Shown: positions 21,930 through 33,315 of the stretch, piece after piece
Layout of the letters: each line of letters opens with the position of its first letter
How positions within the stretch are numbered: position 1 is the first letter of the stretch
From: Trichuris trichiura
Lineage: Eukaryota > Nematoda > Enoplea > Trichinellida > Trichuridae
Direction: 5' to 3'
DNA length: 64,000 nucleotides
NCBI GenBank assembly: GCA_037903355.1
Contig: JBAJFE010000023.1
Span: 1,116,001-1,180,000, forward strand
The notes under the pieces: model-generated
What the model saw: the letters and a program-made list of their open reading frames with translations, nothing else
Database searches by the model: none
Told to the model about the DNA's origin: nothing
Translations under genes and position numbers: made by a program

Positions 21930-22255
21930 TATGAAACTATTCAAGCTTGTTAAAAGACATCCTGTCTTTCGATGCATATTAACTGTCGCAACTGTCAAAC
22001 ATTTTAGCTTTCTCCAGCGACTGTTCAAAAATCAAAGAGATATTTGCATAATAAAGATTTCCATCGTGCCTCAGAGGAAAGCATTTATAAAATACGTTAC
22101 ATTTTCACTTATAGACGACTCGCTTCGTAGATGTTTAAAATAATTTATAACGTTGTTTCTATGGTGTACATCTTGCATTGGAACGTCTGCCGCTCCAGTA
22201 TCTATAACTTGAGTTGAACAAAGGCTTTCGTTCTCTAATTTCTCGTTGTTGAGCA

Positions 22256-22776
22256 ATGACAGATGTTCTATTAGTAGGCGCAATCTGCAACTGCTCTCTG
22301 CCGAGGCTTCTTTCGCATTCCTTTGCGGCTGTTTGGCTGCCAAATGCTGTTGACGTTAACTTGGAGGCAGCGATCTCACAGGTCGTTATCTTATGTATTC
22401 TCGTCTTTGCAAAGAACGTTGCGATGACAACGAAAGCGCTTTTGAGTTCGCGTTTAAAATTACTCGTTGCGAAACTACTTTTCTCCGAAAAAACTCCGGT
22501 CGTTAAAAGATAAAACTCTACTTGAAATGAAAAATGGACAATTTTTAGGATGTCCGCGCCGAAGAGGTGCGTCCTGTGAACGAACTTGAAAATCATTTTT
22601 TTGAAGTTTTAGAAATGCTCACGCTTGAGTTACGCAACACCGAATATGGTTATTATTGCTTTTTGTTCTGCATTCAGTTATTCGCACGCTCAAAGTGGTT
22701 AGCCTTTTTTGTTATCGCATTTGCTTTGTCGAGTGCCAGTTTGTGTATTTTAATGCTTATCGGCCAGCAAAGATAA
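22256..22776 (+). CDS. Possible two-exon membrane protein (117 aa), unassigned
   Basis: Exon 22256-22381 (ATG start, ending ...CAG before GTCGTT) and exon 22549-22776 (after ATTTTTAG) join in phase to give about 117 aa. The second exon ends with a hydrophobic segment LAFFVIAFALSSASLCILML just before GQQR and a stop, as in a tail-anchored membrane protein. No family is recognised. The minus strand over 22071-22596 is also open in two frames, one reading with a leucine-rich helical look, so the strand of any gene here is uncertain. Confidence 0.22.
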
Positions 22777-23002
22777 TCTTAACTTATTTGCAAACCAGGT
22801 TGAGTTGTCCGCACGGAAAGATAAGCTGATACGTTGTTATTCCTATGAAAGCGGGCTAATTTAAATAATCTTTCTTCTTAAAAATACTAAGGTTTGAATA
22901 GTTGCTGAGTGCTTCATTGTTTTGCAAAGTGTTCCCATTTGACCCTATTTAAAATTGGCCCTATTCTTCAGGCACTCTTGTAGCCTGTCTTTTCGTGTTT
23001 GC

Positions 23003-23010
23003 TGACGTCA
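23003..23010. promoter_or_regulatory. TGACGTCA (CRE-type) site upstream of fucosidase
   Basis: A perfect TGACGTCA lies about 0.6 kb upstream of the fucosidase ATG. Another lies in its first intron at 24193-24200. The motif is seen; function is inference. Confidence 0.35.
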
Positions 23011-23532
23011 TTGCCTGGTTGGTTGGTCGTTTGTGTTGCCGCCTAACCCTAAAGCTGCCATGGTCAAACATCTACGCCCCAGCATATTCCTCTGCCTTGC
23101 AGCGCCCTCTACAATGAGAATCGTTAATGTAAATTGGCATTTGCTTTCTCCGAAGGGTTCTGCTGTGTTGCTGACAGGGTTTAACAAGTTTGCTTTTCTT
23201 TGTTGACTCCGCCGGCTTCTTTGCCGCGTTTTGGCGGAGAGTAATAGAGTAATACCTAACTAAGAAACTCTACGTAAGCTTGGCGCTTTGGTTGACTACT
23301 CGTTCCTGTAAAGCTTGTACGCGTTTGCTGCTGGTCCTCTTATCGCCTTTACCTTCTTGTTATCATAGTCACTCTTTGTGAGAGGCAAACATGACCATAA
23401 TAGGCAATTGTTATTCCAACGTTTCACGATTTCGTTTATTTGCAGCCGATTGGTCGCTTGGCGGCCAGATGTTAACGAAACCACTCAGCTCTCATGTTAC
23501 AACATAACACGTTGACAAACTTCCCATTGCAG

Positions 23533-23586
23533 ATGAAGTTTGTGCGCTTTATGAAACGCTGTGTATTTTTTCTGTCACTTTGCTGA
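23533..23586 (+). other. Upstream open frame before fucosidase
   Basis: ATG at 23533 opens a 17-codon frame ([17 protein letters not shown]) that stops 14 bases before the fucosidase ATG and is in another frame. It is hydrophobic like a signal peptide. It may be an upstream ORF that lowers translation, or lie within an intron if trans-splicing uses the TTGCAG just before it. Confidence 0.35.
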
Positions 23587-23600
23587 CTGCCCTTAAGAAT

Positions 23601-25994
23601 ATGGTCGCCGGTTGTTCGCTGTTGCTAGCCGCCCTCTCTGTATGGTCAATAGCATTGAGCAAGTATACGCCCGACTGGGATTCTCTCGACTCAAGGCCGC
23701 TACCCCAATGGTACGATGATGCCAAGTTTGGTATATTTATGCATTGGGGAGTCTACTCGGTACCGTCCTATCATTCGGGCGTATGGTTCTGGTACAGCTG
23801 GAAAACCGCCAAGGATCCAAAGGACGTTGAATTCATGCAAAACAACTACAAGCCCGGCTTTACGTACGCAGATTTTGGGCCTATGTTTACGTGCGAACTT
23901 TTTGACAGCAAACGCTTTGCCAAGACCATCAAAGCTTCGGGAGCAAGGTGAGTTGACACCTCGATGATTATTTTGTCCGAAATGAGCGGTGCGGCTGAGC
24001 GCGAACGGGTCGTTGGGTTAATGACAGTCAAAGCTCAAATGTTTACCTTAGATGTCCCATTTTTTTCTCGACATATGGCATAGTTTTGTTCCGCTTTGGG
24101 TACAGCGAATGACTGCGCTCATCCTCCCGCGTCAGAATCTATTAATATCGTCTCGTTAACTTACGCGCCGTATTTCGTAGATAGAGCACTTGTGACGTCA
24201 TTCTCCTGTTGCCTTCGGTTACTCGACGGCTTAAAGTTTTTCTTTTTCTACTTTAACAGCTGAGCAGCGATAACGAAGATAAGCGCGGTCCGTGTAGACG
24301 CGCTAACCTATGGTCAAGTTTGTCGGGTACCTAGAGGCTGGCGGGAAATTTAAATATGAACGACTTTTAAAGAAGTGCTCCCAAAAAACCTCTGGCTTTT
24401 TTCTAAGCCTAAAAGTGGGAGTACCTGTCGAGTGTAAATAGGAAAACTACCATTCGTTCGACTACGCATTATTACCGCATGAAAGTACTCATTGTTAGTA
24501 TTGCTCTTCTGAGCGGGTAAACGAGGTGACTAATTATTAGTCTCTTCTCTATCCGAAAAACGTGGCATTTATGATCCATTTATTTTAGATATTTTGTACT
24601 AACCAGCAAACATCACGAAGGATACGCAATGTGGCCAAGCAAGTACGCTTGGAATTGGAATAGCATGGATATGGGCCCTCATCGCGACATTGTTGGTAAC
24701 TCTCTGTCACCGTTTTGCCGCAGGGTGGTGTTGGTGTCCCGCTTGCAGGCGAACTTGAGCAATCGATTCGCCGGGAAAACATCCGATTTGGTCTTTACTT
24801 TTCTCTGTACGAGTGGTTCAATTCGCTGTACATTCAAGATAAAGCGAACAACTTTAAAACGAATGACTTCATAAGGGTAGGAGAGCAGCTTTGTTGAGCT
24901 TTTTAACGGCATGCCGCGTATGTGTTTTTTTTTCAATGAAGAAAGTGGTGACGCCTCAACTTATGGAAATTGTTAACAACTACAAACCGGATGTCGTATG
25001 GAGCGATGGAGATTGGGAAGCGCCATACTCGTACTGGAATTCTACCGAATTTTTAGCGTGGCTCTACAATAGCAGGTACGCGTACGAGCTTGCATCCGTA
25101 CGTATAGCCTTAAGGGTTTACAAGTTTAGTCCCGTAAAGGAGGAAGTGGTGGTAAACGACAGGTGGGGAAAAGGTACAATGTGCCATCACGGCGGTGTTT
25201 TCACTTGCGGCGACCGGTTCGAGCCAAGTATTTTTTCCCGCTTCTTTTCGTCGCTTGCATATTGCTTATTGGGAAATTTTTTTTTAATAAAAAAAAGAAA
25301 CTTTGCCAAGTCACAAGTGGGAAAACTGCATGACAATCGATCGCGATTCGTGGGGCTACAGAAGAGACGCAACGTTGCAAGACTACCATACAATCGAGGA
25401 GTTGATCGGAATTTTGGTAAGAACGGTCAGGTAAGATTGCGGTTGGTCCTTTGTTGCTTAGCCGAAAAGTGACATTTTAGTTTGGGCGGCAACTTGCTGC
25501 TCAACGTTGCCCCAACGCATTACGGTGAAATTACGCCTATTTTCGAAGAACGACTGCGGCAGATTGGACAATGGCTCAAGATCAATGGAGAAGCAATTTA
25601 CTCTACGACGCCTTGGAAATTCCAACGCGATTCAAAAAGTAGAGACGTCTGGTAGGTGGCGCAACCTGTAGTTTGTTGATCGTTCGCAAAAGTTTTTATA
25701 TGTATGTTCAGGTACACGGCGCGGAAGAAGAGTAACTTCCTCTTGCCGCTGTTGCAAAGAAATGAAAACGTCGTTTACGCAATCATGTTGAAGTGGCCTT
25801 CGTCGTCTATTTTGACTTTGCATTTGGTCACACCAACGCCAAATACGGTTGTGACGATGCTCGGATACCCGTATCAACTTTCGTACATACCGCTTCGTAT
25901 TCGCGGTATGGAAGTCGACTTGACTGCGGTGAACCATCAAAATCTGGCTGCTAAGTGGGCTTGGGTGATAAAAGTTGAAAATGCCGAAGATTAA
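23601..25994 (+). CDS. FUCA1: Alpha-L-fucosidase (GH29)
   Basis: Eight exons join in frame: 23601-23947, 24589-24695, 24749-24876, 24942-25075, 25130-25227, 25298-25430, 25481-25651 and 25712-25994. They give 466 aa, the same length as human FUCA1. GH29 enzymes remove alpha-L-fucose from glycoproteins and glycolipids, in lysosomes or secreted. Residues 1-20 form a signal peptide ([13 protein letters not shown] core). Family landmarks in order are [50 protein letters not shown] (expected nucleophile Asp at about residue 216), [20 protein letters not shown] and [13 protein letters not shown]. Introns are 50-70 nt except the first, 641 nt. The exon 6 acceptor was chosen because it restores the usual PxxLPxHKWE spacing. 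Secure identification. Confidence 0.95.
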
Positions 25995-28005
25995 TTGAGT
26001 ACGCACGGAAACGTATATTCAATTTAAGCTATTATAGCACCGCTGAGCTCTGTTTTTGTAGCGCTCTTTGTCGGCAGGCGAAAATAGCTCAGAATCAGTC
26101 GATCGAAAGAATATGTGCCTGTTCGCACTTCTGTATTTGCTTACTGCTGACATTCATATTCAACCAGTAATAACGATTCAACTTGAAATATCTATTTCAC
26201 GCTTACCCGCAGCTTCTCCTTCTTGAAAATAATTCGGCCTTAAAACAACTTATACGCTCTCATTCCGGCCGTTATACTTAATATTAATAGTTGCGATTGA
26301 ATAAATGCTATTATGTGCTCGTAATGGTTAATGATTAATAGAACCAAAATTTTGAAAACTAAGTCTAAGAAGAGTCTTTTGCTGCGACGTTCGCAATTCA
26401 AAAATGTAATCCTGAAAGTTTGGCTACTGTACTGCAGTAGTAAATGATTTTCAGGCTTGATCTCAATCTTAACGCGCCAGAATTTTTTTTATTTATCTAA
26501 AAAACACAATATTTATTGATAACGTTTTGCGAATTTTTCGACGGTCGCTAGCCAGAAAGAAAAGGAATAATATCCTAAGAAGATGTGAAATCATGTTAGC
26601 GCGACTGCCGTTACCTCAGTAAGCGAACTAGCGAGAAGGACCAAGTACGAATTCTTACAGTGAAGGCGAATACTCACATAATTTACCTGATTTCGCTTGA
26701 ATCCCCAAATGCTCCGTGTTTACTTGTTTTAGTTAATACCAACTAAGAAAAGCGCACGTTAAGCATATTTAGTACTAACAAATAAGGAAGTTAAACGTTG
26801 CAACGAATCTTCACTTTACAGAGCGAATTCGCTCAAGTAAATAACGAAACTCAAAGTGACGTCTGCTTTAGCGTTGCTGCTACGTAGACGACGAAATAAA
26901 GCGATGTGGTCGCTAGAAAAAGTTGCGCGGCGCAGCGCAATGAACGCTTCATTCTTCTCTTCACTATCAACAACGCTTAGCAAAAGAACGGGAAGTAACT
27001 AAAGTTCATTACGAGCTAACTCGCTAACAATTTTTATGTTTTAGTGTAAGGCCAAAAAAGTACTTTAGACGTTTTAAAAATAAACCAAAAATTTTGCCAA
27101 AATAAAAAAACGTTTTTTTAAGCTCCTGTGCGCGCTTTACGTCGCACCAAATTCTTTTGAATGCAGGTTGCTTTTACAGTACTCCTTGCGCTACAATGCG
27201 CGTATTCCTTTTGCCTAAAATACTTTCCCGGCGGTGGAATAAACACACTCCGTAAAAATAAGTTTAACACAGAGCAAGCGTAACAAATTTTGCTTAATCA
27301 GTACGGAAAAGCTAGCAGTTTTTCTTCCCAGATTTGCGTTACTGTAGCACCTGACTACGGGTGGTTCCAAAGGTCTGAAGATTTCTAGCTTAATCCTGAG
27401 GTTAAAAATATGTTTAAACAGCGATAAAAAGTATTTTCCGATTGATCAAGCGAATAAATTTTTTATTATTCGAATGCACGCCTTCGAAATACTTTGCATT
27501 CGCGTTTTTTGTTCGCTTTTTCGCTTGAAACAAGTTCCCCGCGCTCAATCGCTGTTTATAAGTCGTAAAGAATTTTTTGTTTAACAATTTCTGAACTCCT
27601 TCCCCACCGATGAACCGTATCTTAGTCGAGTGTAACCTGCGAATCATTAAGGCGTTGTGCTTCCTTTCACCGTGGAACTTTAAAGTTAGTTTGAAGCGAT
27701 AATATTACCGCGCGTCGGATGCAGTGGTTAGTCTAGTGATTTCCGGCATTAATTTCGACTCGCCTTCAAGCAGTTGCGTCCGCCTTTGACGATTCCACTT
27801 TCGCGAAACGCCGTTGCCCGCTATAATTTGGTCTCCCTTGTATGTTGGATTAATGGCTGCGAATTAAGTAGTATAGTTCGGCTATGTTGCTCGCTTGTTA
27901 CCCATTTCGCGTTTTGCGCTTAAATTAGTGGTTGCCAGCTCGAGTTCCTCTAGCGTCGAGCATTGCTGTTAGTCGTTTTCACTTGTTGTATGATTTTAGA
28001 AGAAA
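25995..28005. other. Intergenic, nothing recognised
   Basis: Two kilobases of AT-rich sequence between fucosidase and kinesin with only short chance frames. A tRNA-like A-box at about 27733 was rejected. Confidence 0.55.
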
Positions 28006-31000
28006 ATGAGTCGTATTCCGAAACCAGTAACGCACAAAAGAGAGCGGCCTCCGAGCCCAGATGTTGACTTACAATTTCCGAAGAAAACCAGGAAAATCGA
28101 AGGCCCTTTAACGCAAAGTAAGTTCGTACAGAATCGGTTTACCATAATAGTCCAATGAACGTATAGCTGCTAACACTGCACCTCGCAGCGTCGCCACGAC
28201 CGTCAGTAGGACAATGCCAACAGCAACTATAGTACGTGATAAAAAAACTTTTGGTTTCCGCCCGCCCGTAGTCGGCCAAGCACCCACCAAATATGGCGCA
28301 GCAGTGCGTTACGAGGATGAAGCGCGCCCACCGCTGACTGAAGCAAAAGGTGCGTACACCCTGTTTAAATTCATTTATTTGGAGTAGCAGTTCGTCGTAT
28401 AGGATTAAACGAGCAAAAACTACAACGTAAACCTGAAGTCAATGAGCCGGAAGTGCGCATGCAAGAAAGTACGGAGACCCAAGAAGCGTTGAGGGCCAAG
28501 ATACGCTGTTTAAGTGATGAAAGGGAAGCTTTGAAGTCATCCATGGAATCATTGAAGGCTGAGATAGGCCGTTTAAAGAGTGAAAGCAGGACGCTTAAAT
28601 CTTCCGAAGAAGAGATGGAAGCCAAGCTAGCTTCCTTAAATGGTGAAAATGAACGGCTCAAGTCAATTGAGGATATGCTGAGGACCCAAGTGTCTTCCTT
28701 AAGTAGCGAAAACGAGTCGCTTAAGCTATCCCAGCAATTATTGAAGGCTCAGATAGCCTCTTTAAATACAGAAAAAGAATCACTCAGCTCTTCGTACAAG
28801 AGCACTCAAGAGCAGTTGTTGGCAAAGTACAGCGAAAATGCAGACTTGCAGGCGGCAATCGAGTAACCTTACGTTTAATCACTAAAATTATTCCACGCTC
28901 ATCTCTTTAAGGAAGCACAAATACGACATGAAGCTTCTTGAAAATCAAATCACCTCTTTGGAAGACAGCTTGGAGGCGGAGCGCAAGAAAAATAAAGAAG
29001 CCACTGCCACATTGGTCGAAATGAAGGATGACCTAATCAGATTAGAGGTAATCTTCCTTTAAGTAAGCGCGATGGAGAAATATGTCTCCGAAATTGATTT
29101 TTTTGACGCCACTACGACATGCCGAACTTTTAGCGCGTTTTTCATTTTTTATCGGCGCGTAACTAATTGCTACTTGCGAACAGTTTGTAAAGTTTCAAAA
29201 ATTTTACATATTCCGCCCCGAGCTACGTGTAGTAAAAGCCTTTCAGCTGCTTTTTGAAAAAAAGAGCATTGCCGTAAATGTAACGAAGAAAAATATGAAA
29301 CCCTTTTACGGCAGAATTAGTTCTACTTAAATACAGTACATTTCATTGTTGCTAGGAGTTCTTGTTCGCCTACTCCTCGTTGTAGTGGCTTAAGTATGCT
29401 CAGGTTCCGTATGAGGTTTTGCTTTCGTAAAAAAGAAAGTTTGTTCGCTGGAACCTTTTTCCCTTTGTAGGTCGAGAAAGATTTGAGCAATCGGAAGAAT
29501 GCCAAGTTGCAATTGGATTTGGAGGAGGGGCAGTTGAAATTTTCCCAGCTTGAACAAAAGTTGAAGGAAGCGTACGAAAAGTTGCAACAAGGGGAAACTT
29601 TGCGCCGCAGACTTCACAACTCGGTCATGGAGTTGAAGGTTTGAACACGTCCGTATAAGGCGCTTGAACTTAGAGCATTCTTTTTTTTAGGGAAATATTC
29701 GCGTTTTCTGTCGAATGCGACCATTGTTGAGCAGCGAAATTGGCACTACCACCGATTCAAGCGGAATTCCCGACTTTGTCAGCTTTCCGGGTATCGAACG
29801 CAAACAAGTTGAACTGCTAAAGCCGGCTTGCGGTTTTCCAAGCGACGTCAGTTGGTGGCATATTGTCATATGTTAATAAGTATACGAAATTTCAGGTTAT
29901 GAATTCGACCATTTTGCCAAAAGGCAAACAGAAAATGACTTTTACCTTCGACTGCGTTTTCCCGCCCAACTGTACTCAAACCGACGTCTTCCAAGAAATC
30001 GAACCAATAGTTCAAGTGACTCCTAGACAACACAAAGTCTGCACACGTTTTAGCTGTACTGACACCTTCTGTAGAGCTCTCTGGATGGATACAACGTATG
30101 CGTATTTGCATATGGTCAAACGGGAAGCGGAAAAACGTACACAATGGAAGGCCCAGTGGAGGACAACAACTGCCCGGGCATGATCGTACTTGCGATGCAC
30201 CAAGTTTTTCAGTGTTCCAAGAATTTGCAAGAACTCGGCTGGAAGGTAGTAGTTGTAGTAGTAGCGTTCATTGAAATTTTGAAATTTAGCATGAAATGCG
30301 CGCTAGTTTTTTGGAAATCTACAACGAAACAATTAACGATCTGTTGAGCGACAAATCAAGCAAAGATGGCAATCCTCATTTGGAGATTAAATTGGCCGCC
30401 GATCAGTCGTCTTCTTCTATTCGGGATTCAAAGCAGCACGAGGTCACCGTTCCGGGATTGACCATTGTAAAAGTAGACAATGTCGACGAGGTAACAGCGA
30501 CCAAATGATTGCTTGTCGCTGCTTGTAGTCTTTTCTTTCCTCAGGTATGCGCTTTGATTAATAAAGCCAGAAAGCATCGAGCCGTTGCGGCAACAAAGTG
30601 CAACGATCGTAGTTCGCGAAGTCATTCGGTATTTTCGATGCGAGTTAAGTGCGAACACGAGAAGAACGGCTTAGCCTACGAGGGTTGTCTAAATTTTGTC
30701 GATTTGGCCGGTTCGGAAAGAATTAAGGAAAGTGGGTCCGAGGGTGCTCGTTTGGAAGAAGCGAAATTCATTAACAAAAGCTTGTCTTGCTTGGGTCAAG
30801 TTTTTACGGCTCTTTACAAGAAGGTGCGTACCCTAGACCGTTTGCGATGCCTTAAGCCTACATTATCGCCTACTTCAGGAAAAGCACATACCGTACAGAA
30901 ATAGCAGACTAACCTACCTGTTACAAAACTGTCTCGGCGGCAACAGTAAAACGCTTATGTTTGTCAACATAAGTCCCACCGAGGAACACTTCGGCGAGAC

Positions 31001-31134
31001 AGTCAATTCGCTTCGTTTCGCGACGACGGTTTGTTAACTTTAAAAAAACCGCGTTGCTTTCTAAACTGTCCGTCCTTTTTCGCTTTCAGGTCAATCAATG
31101 TCACGTCGGGGCGGTGACACGCAATACGCTTTAG
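28006..31134 (+). CDS. KIFC1: Kinesin-14 (C-terminal motor, ncd/KIFC1 type)
   Basis: Twelve exons join in frame to give about 731 aa: 28006-28117, 28167-28349, 28388-28862, 28912-29047, 29471-29638, 29691-29846, 29896-30015, 30075-30245, 30290-30490, 30545-30823, 30879-31028 and 31090-31134. Kinesin-14 motors move to microtubule minus ends and focus and cross-link spindle poles. A basic, Pro-rich N-terminal tail (microtubule-binding in the family) is followed by a coiled coil over about residues 110-355. Next comes the neck-motor junction [11 protein letters not shown] at about 359. Motor signatures are GQTGSGKT (464-471), switch [10 protein letters not shown] (594-602), switch II DLAGSER (627-633) and [14 protein letters not shown]. 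The motor lies at the C-terminus, which defines the class. The exon 3 acceptor could also be three bases later (28391). Introns are 38-61 nt except one of 423 nt. Confidence 0.95.
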
Positions 31135-33087
31135 AAGACGCTTCTACTTACTACAATAATAGTGCTAATAATAATTATTATTATTATTTTAATAATAGTA
31201 ATGCCTACATAAATGGATTGGTTTATGGTACGGCGTTTACTCGTTTCTTCTAAATTAATGTTGCTTCAAAAAATATACGCATAAAACAAGTGCCCTAATC
31301 CCGTACGCTTTAATCCTAATCCGTCCTTGGTAATTTGACGCTGATTTTGTTTTCCCGCCACTAGTTTGCCTACGGTTTTGATAAACTGTTTCAATTTTAC
31401 AGGCGACTTCGTTGCATCGCTGCAGACCAACTCGTTTGCTGTTTGCTTACGTTTTGGTAATCTGTTTTTAAACTTTCGACTTCCGAAAGGCGTGGGTTAA
31501 ATAGGTTTGCCGCCGCGATTCAAATGCTGCTGTAGTTTGAGTAAGGCGTTGACTTCCTATCCATCTATACTGTGGTATGCTTTACTTAGTTTAAACGACT
31601 TTACGAATTAGATTTGAAAAAATACAGCCTTTTCCCAGGTCGCTGTCAAAACGATGCTCAGGCTGAGCGCTATTTGAACAATGAAGTTGGCGGTAACGCT
31701 TTTTGTGTTAATTTTTATTTGTTTTTGCTTCCCGCTTTTTAATTATGCAAATTCTGCTTTCTCAATTGGTTAGAGCGGGAAATTTTCCGTTAGCGAACGC
31801 CCTATACCGCCTTAGCACTTGCAGCTTTTAAGTAAGGGATAAAAAATAATTTGAATCGTACGAATGTTGTTGCATTGCAGCTTTGTTGTTTCTTGGGTCG
31901 TTGCGAAGCGTCGTTGGCTGACTAGCTAAAAGCTCGCATAGAATTCGGAAAAAAAGGAAAAACTGAAATCAACCAACAGCGACTCAAGAACAACAAGAAG
32001 GCTGCGATACAAAACCGTGTTTATGTTTCGACCGTATCCCAAATGCCGAACCGCCTTAAGGCTACAGGTTTTCGACTCATTCGGTATTCTGACCGCCACG
32101 GAATCCCCTAACATCTTTTCATTGTTTTGGTTTTCGCGAAGACTTAGCACCGACCAATCCACGTCGCGTTTGAGTAACCTTCCGTTTTAGAACTAAAAGC
32201 CGAGAATCCACTTTAGTTTGACGCCAATTTCTTCCTTTTGCTATGTTCGCTTTCGAGTCTCATTTTTCAAAGCGCAACGGCCACTTAAGAGAATCAGGCG
32301 CGTTTCAGGGTGCGCGGAAACGTTCTCGCCGCTTCGTAAGCGCTTGTTTCTTCCCGTAAAAAAACTATGAGAACAAAGTCGTTCCATTTCTGGATCATGA
32401 TTTGCAGGTGCAGTCTTACGGTCGTAATTCAAATTGGCGCGGGAGACTTTCTTCCTCTTGTCTTCAACAAGATAACGAGCATTCTTCAAACGGTGTTCGA
32501 GTTCGCCAAATTTCATTACGTCATCATCGTAGGCAGCCTGTTGCTTCATTCAAGCTTTATTTTTAGCTTTTTGCTCCTCCGTTGCGAAAATGAGTATTCG
32601 AATTTTAAATTTTGTTATTCAGCCATTACTTTTATACGAGTTTCGGGCGATCGCCTTGTAAGGCTGTTGATTGCGGTCAGGCGCGTGTGTCAGTTTTTTT
32701 CAAACTTGCCGCGTAATCTCGTATTCCCAATCAGCATTTTTTGCTTCGTGAAAAATTCCAAATTTTGCCCCGATAACGTCTAGGCAAAGTTGCGTCTTAA
32801 GAAATGCCTTATTTTGAGGGTCTTTTTTTGGCGATTATTACACGTTGACTTTAACGAGCCGCCATTTAAGAATGAACCAGTACGTTTAACGACTGGAAAA
32901 TCGAGCGTTGAAATTATTTGATAACTGCGAAATAGATTTATTTTTGTTCATTAGCTTTTTGCGGGTTGCAAGCGCGTTAAAATCGATGCGCATTTTCTGC
33001 TTGGTACGGAGTTGATGCGCGCCGTTGGAATCATTGTTAACCTGTTCGTCGTCGTTCGTTTGCTCGACCACGAAATTGACTACAAGG
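31135..33087. other. Intergenic, mostly nothing recognised
   Basis: After the kinesin stop there is an ATT/AAT-rich microsatellite and then about 1.9 kb with minus-strand frames (31926-32162, 32241-32549, 32886-33071) that look partly protein-like. They have no recognised motif and no coherent splice model. Confidence 0.4.
31150..31203. repeat. ATT-type trinucleotide-rich tract
   Basis: Imperfect runs of AAT/ATT units just after the kinesin stop codon, likely in its 3' untranslated region. Confidence 0.8.
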
Positions 33088-33234
33088 CTATCCGTTGCGG
33101 ACAGGACGTGTCAACGTTGATCGCCGTTGCCCTTTTATGGTATTGATTTTTGGTTGCTTTGCATCGTCATCTTTTGCCAACAAAATTCTACCATCCGCTA
33201 AGGCGCACAACCTGTCCAGAAACGATAGTTTCAT
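32886..33234 (-). CDS. Possible unassigned minus-strand coding fragments
   Basis: On the minus strand an ATG at 33234 opens 48 codons (MKLSFLDRLCALADG start) ending at a TAG (33088-33090). Immediately after, in a frame shifted by one base, another polar, Asn/Lys-rich frame runs to 32886. The two would join if one base were gained or lost, so this may be a small frameshifted gene or a chance pair. The start lies 80 bp from the divergent plus-strand gene model at 33316. No family is recognised. Confidence 0.15.
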
Positions 33235-33315
33235 TTGTGCCGCGATGGCAGCGCCTTTCAGGATTTGGCCATGGCTCCATCACCTTTGTATGGTCATTGA
33301 TAAACCAAGGTCATC

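Noticed and set aside
22159..22596. 145-codon minus-strand frame
   Set aside because: No ATG in a good place and no motif. It overlaps a second minus frame and a plus-strand two-exon model, so I could not favour it.
27715..27790. TGGTTAGTCTAGTG resembling a tRNA A-box
   Set aside because: No B-box follows and no cloverleaf can be drawn.
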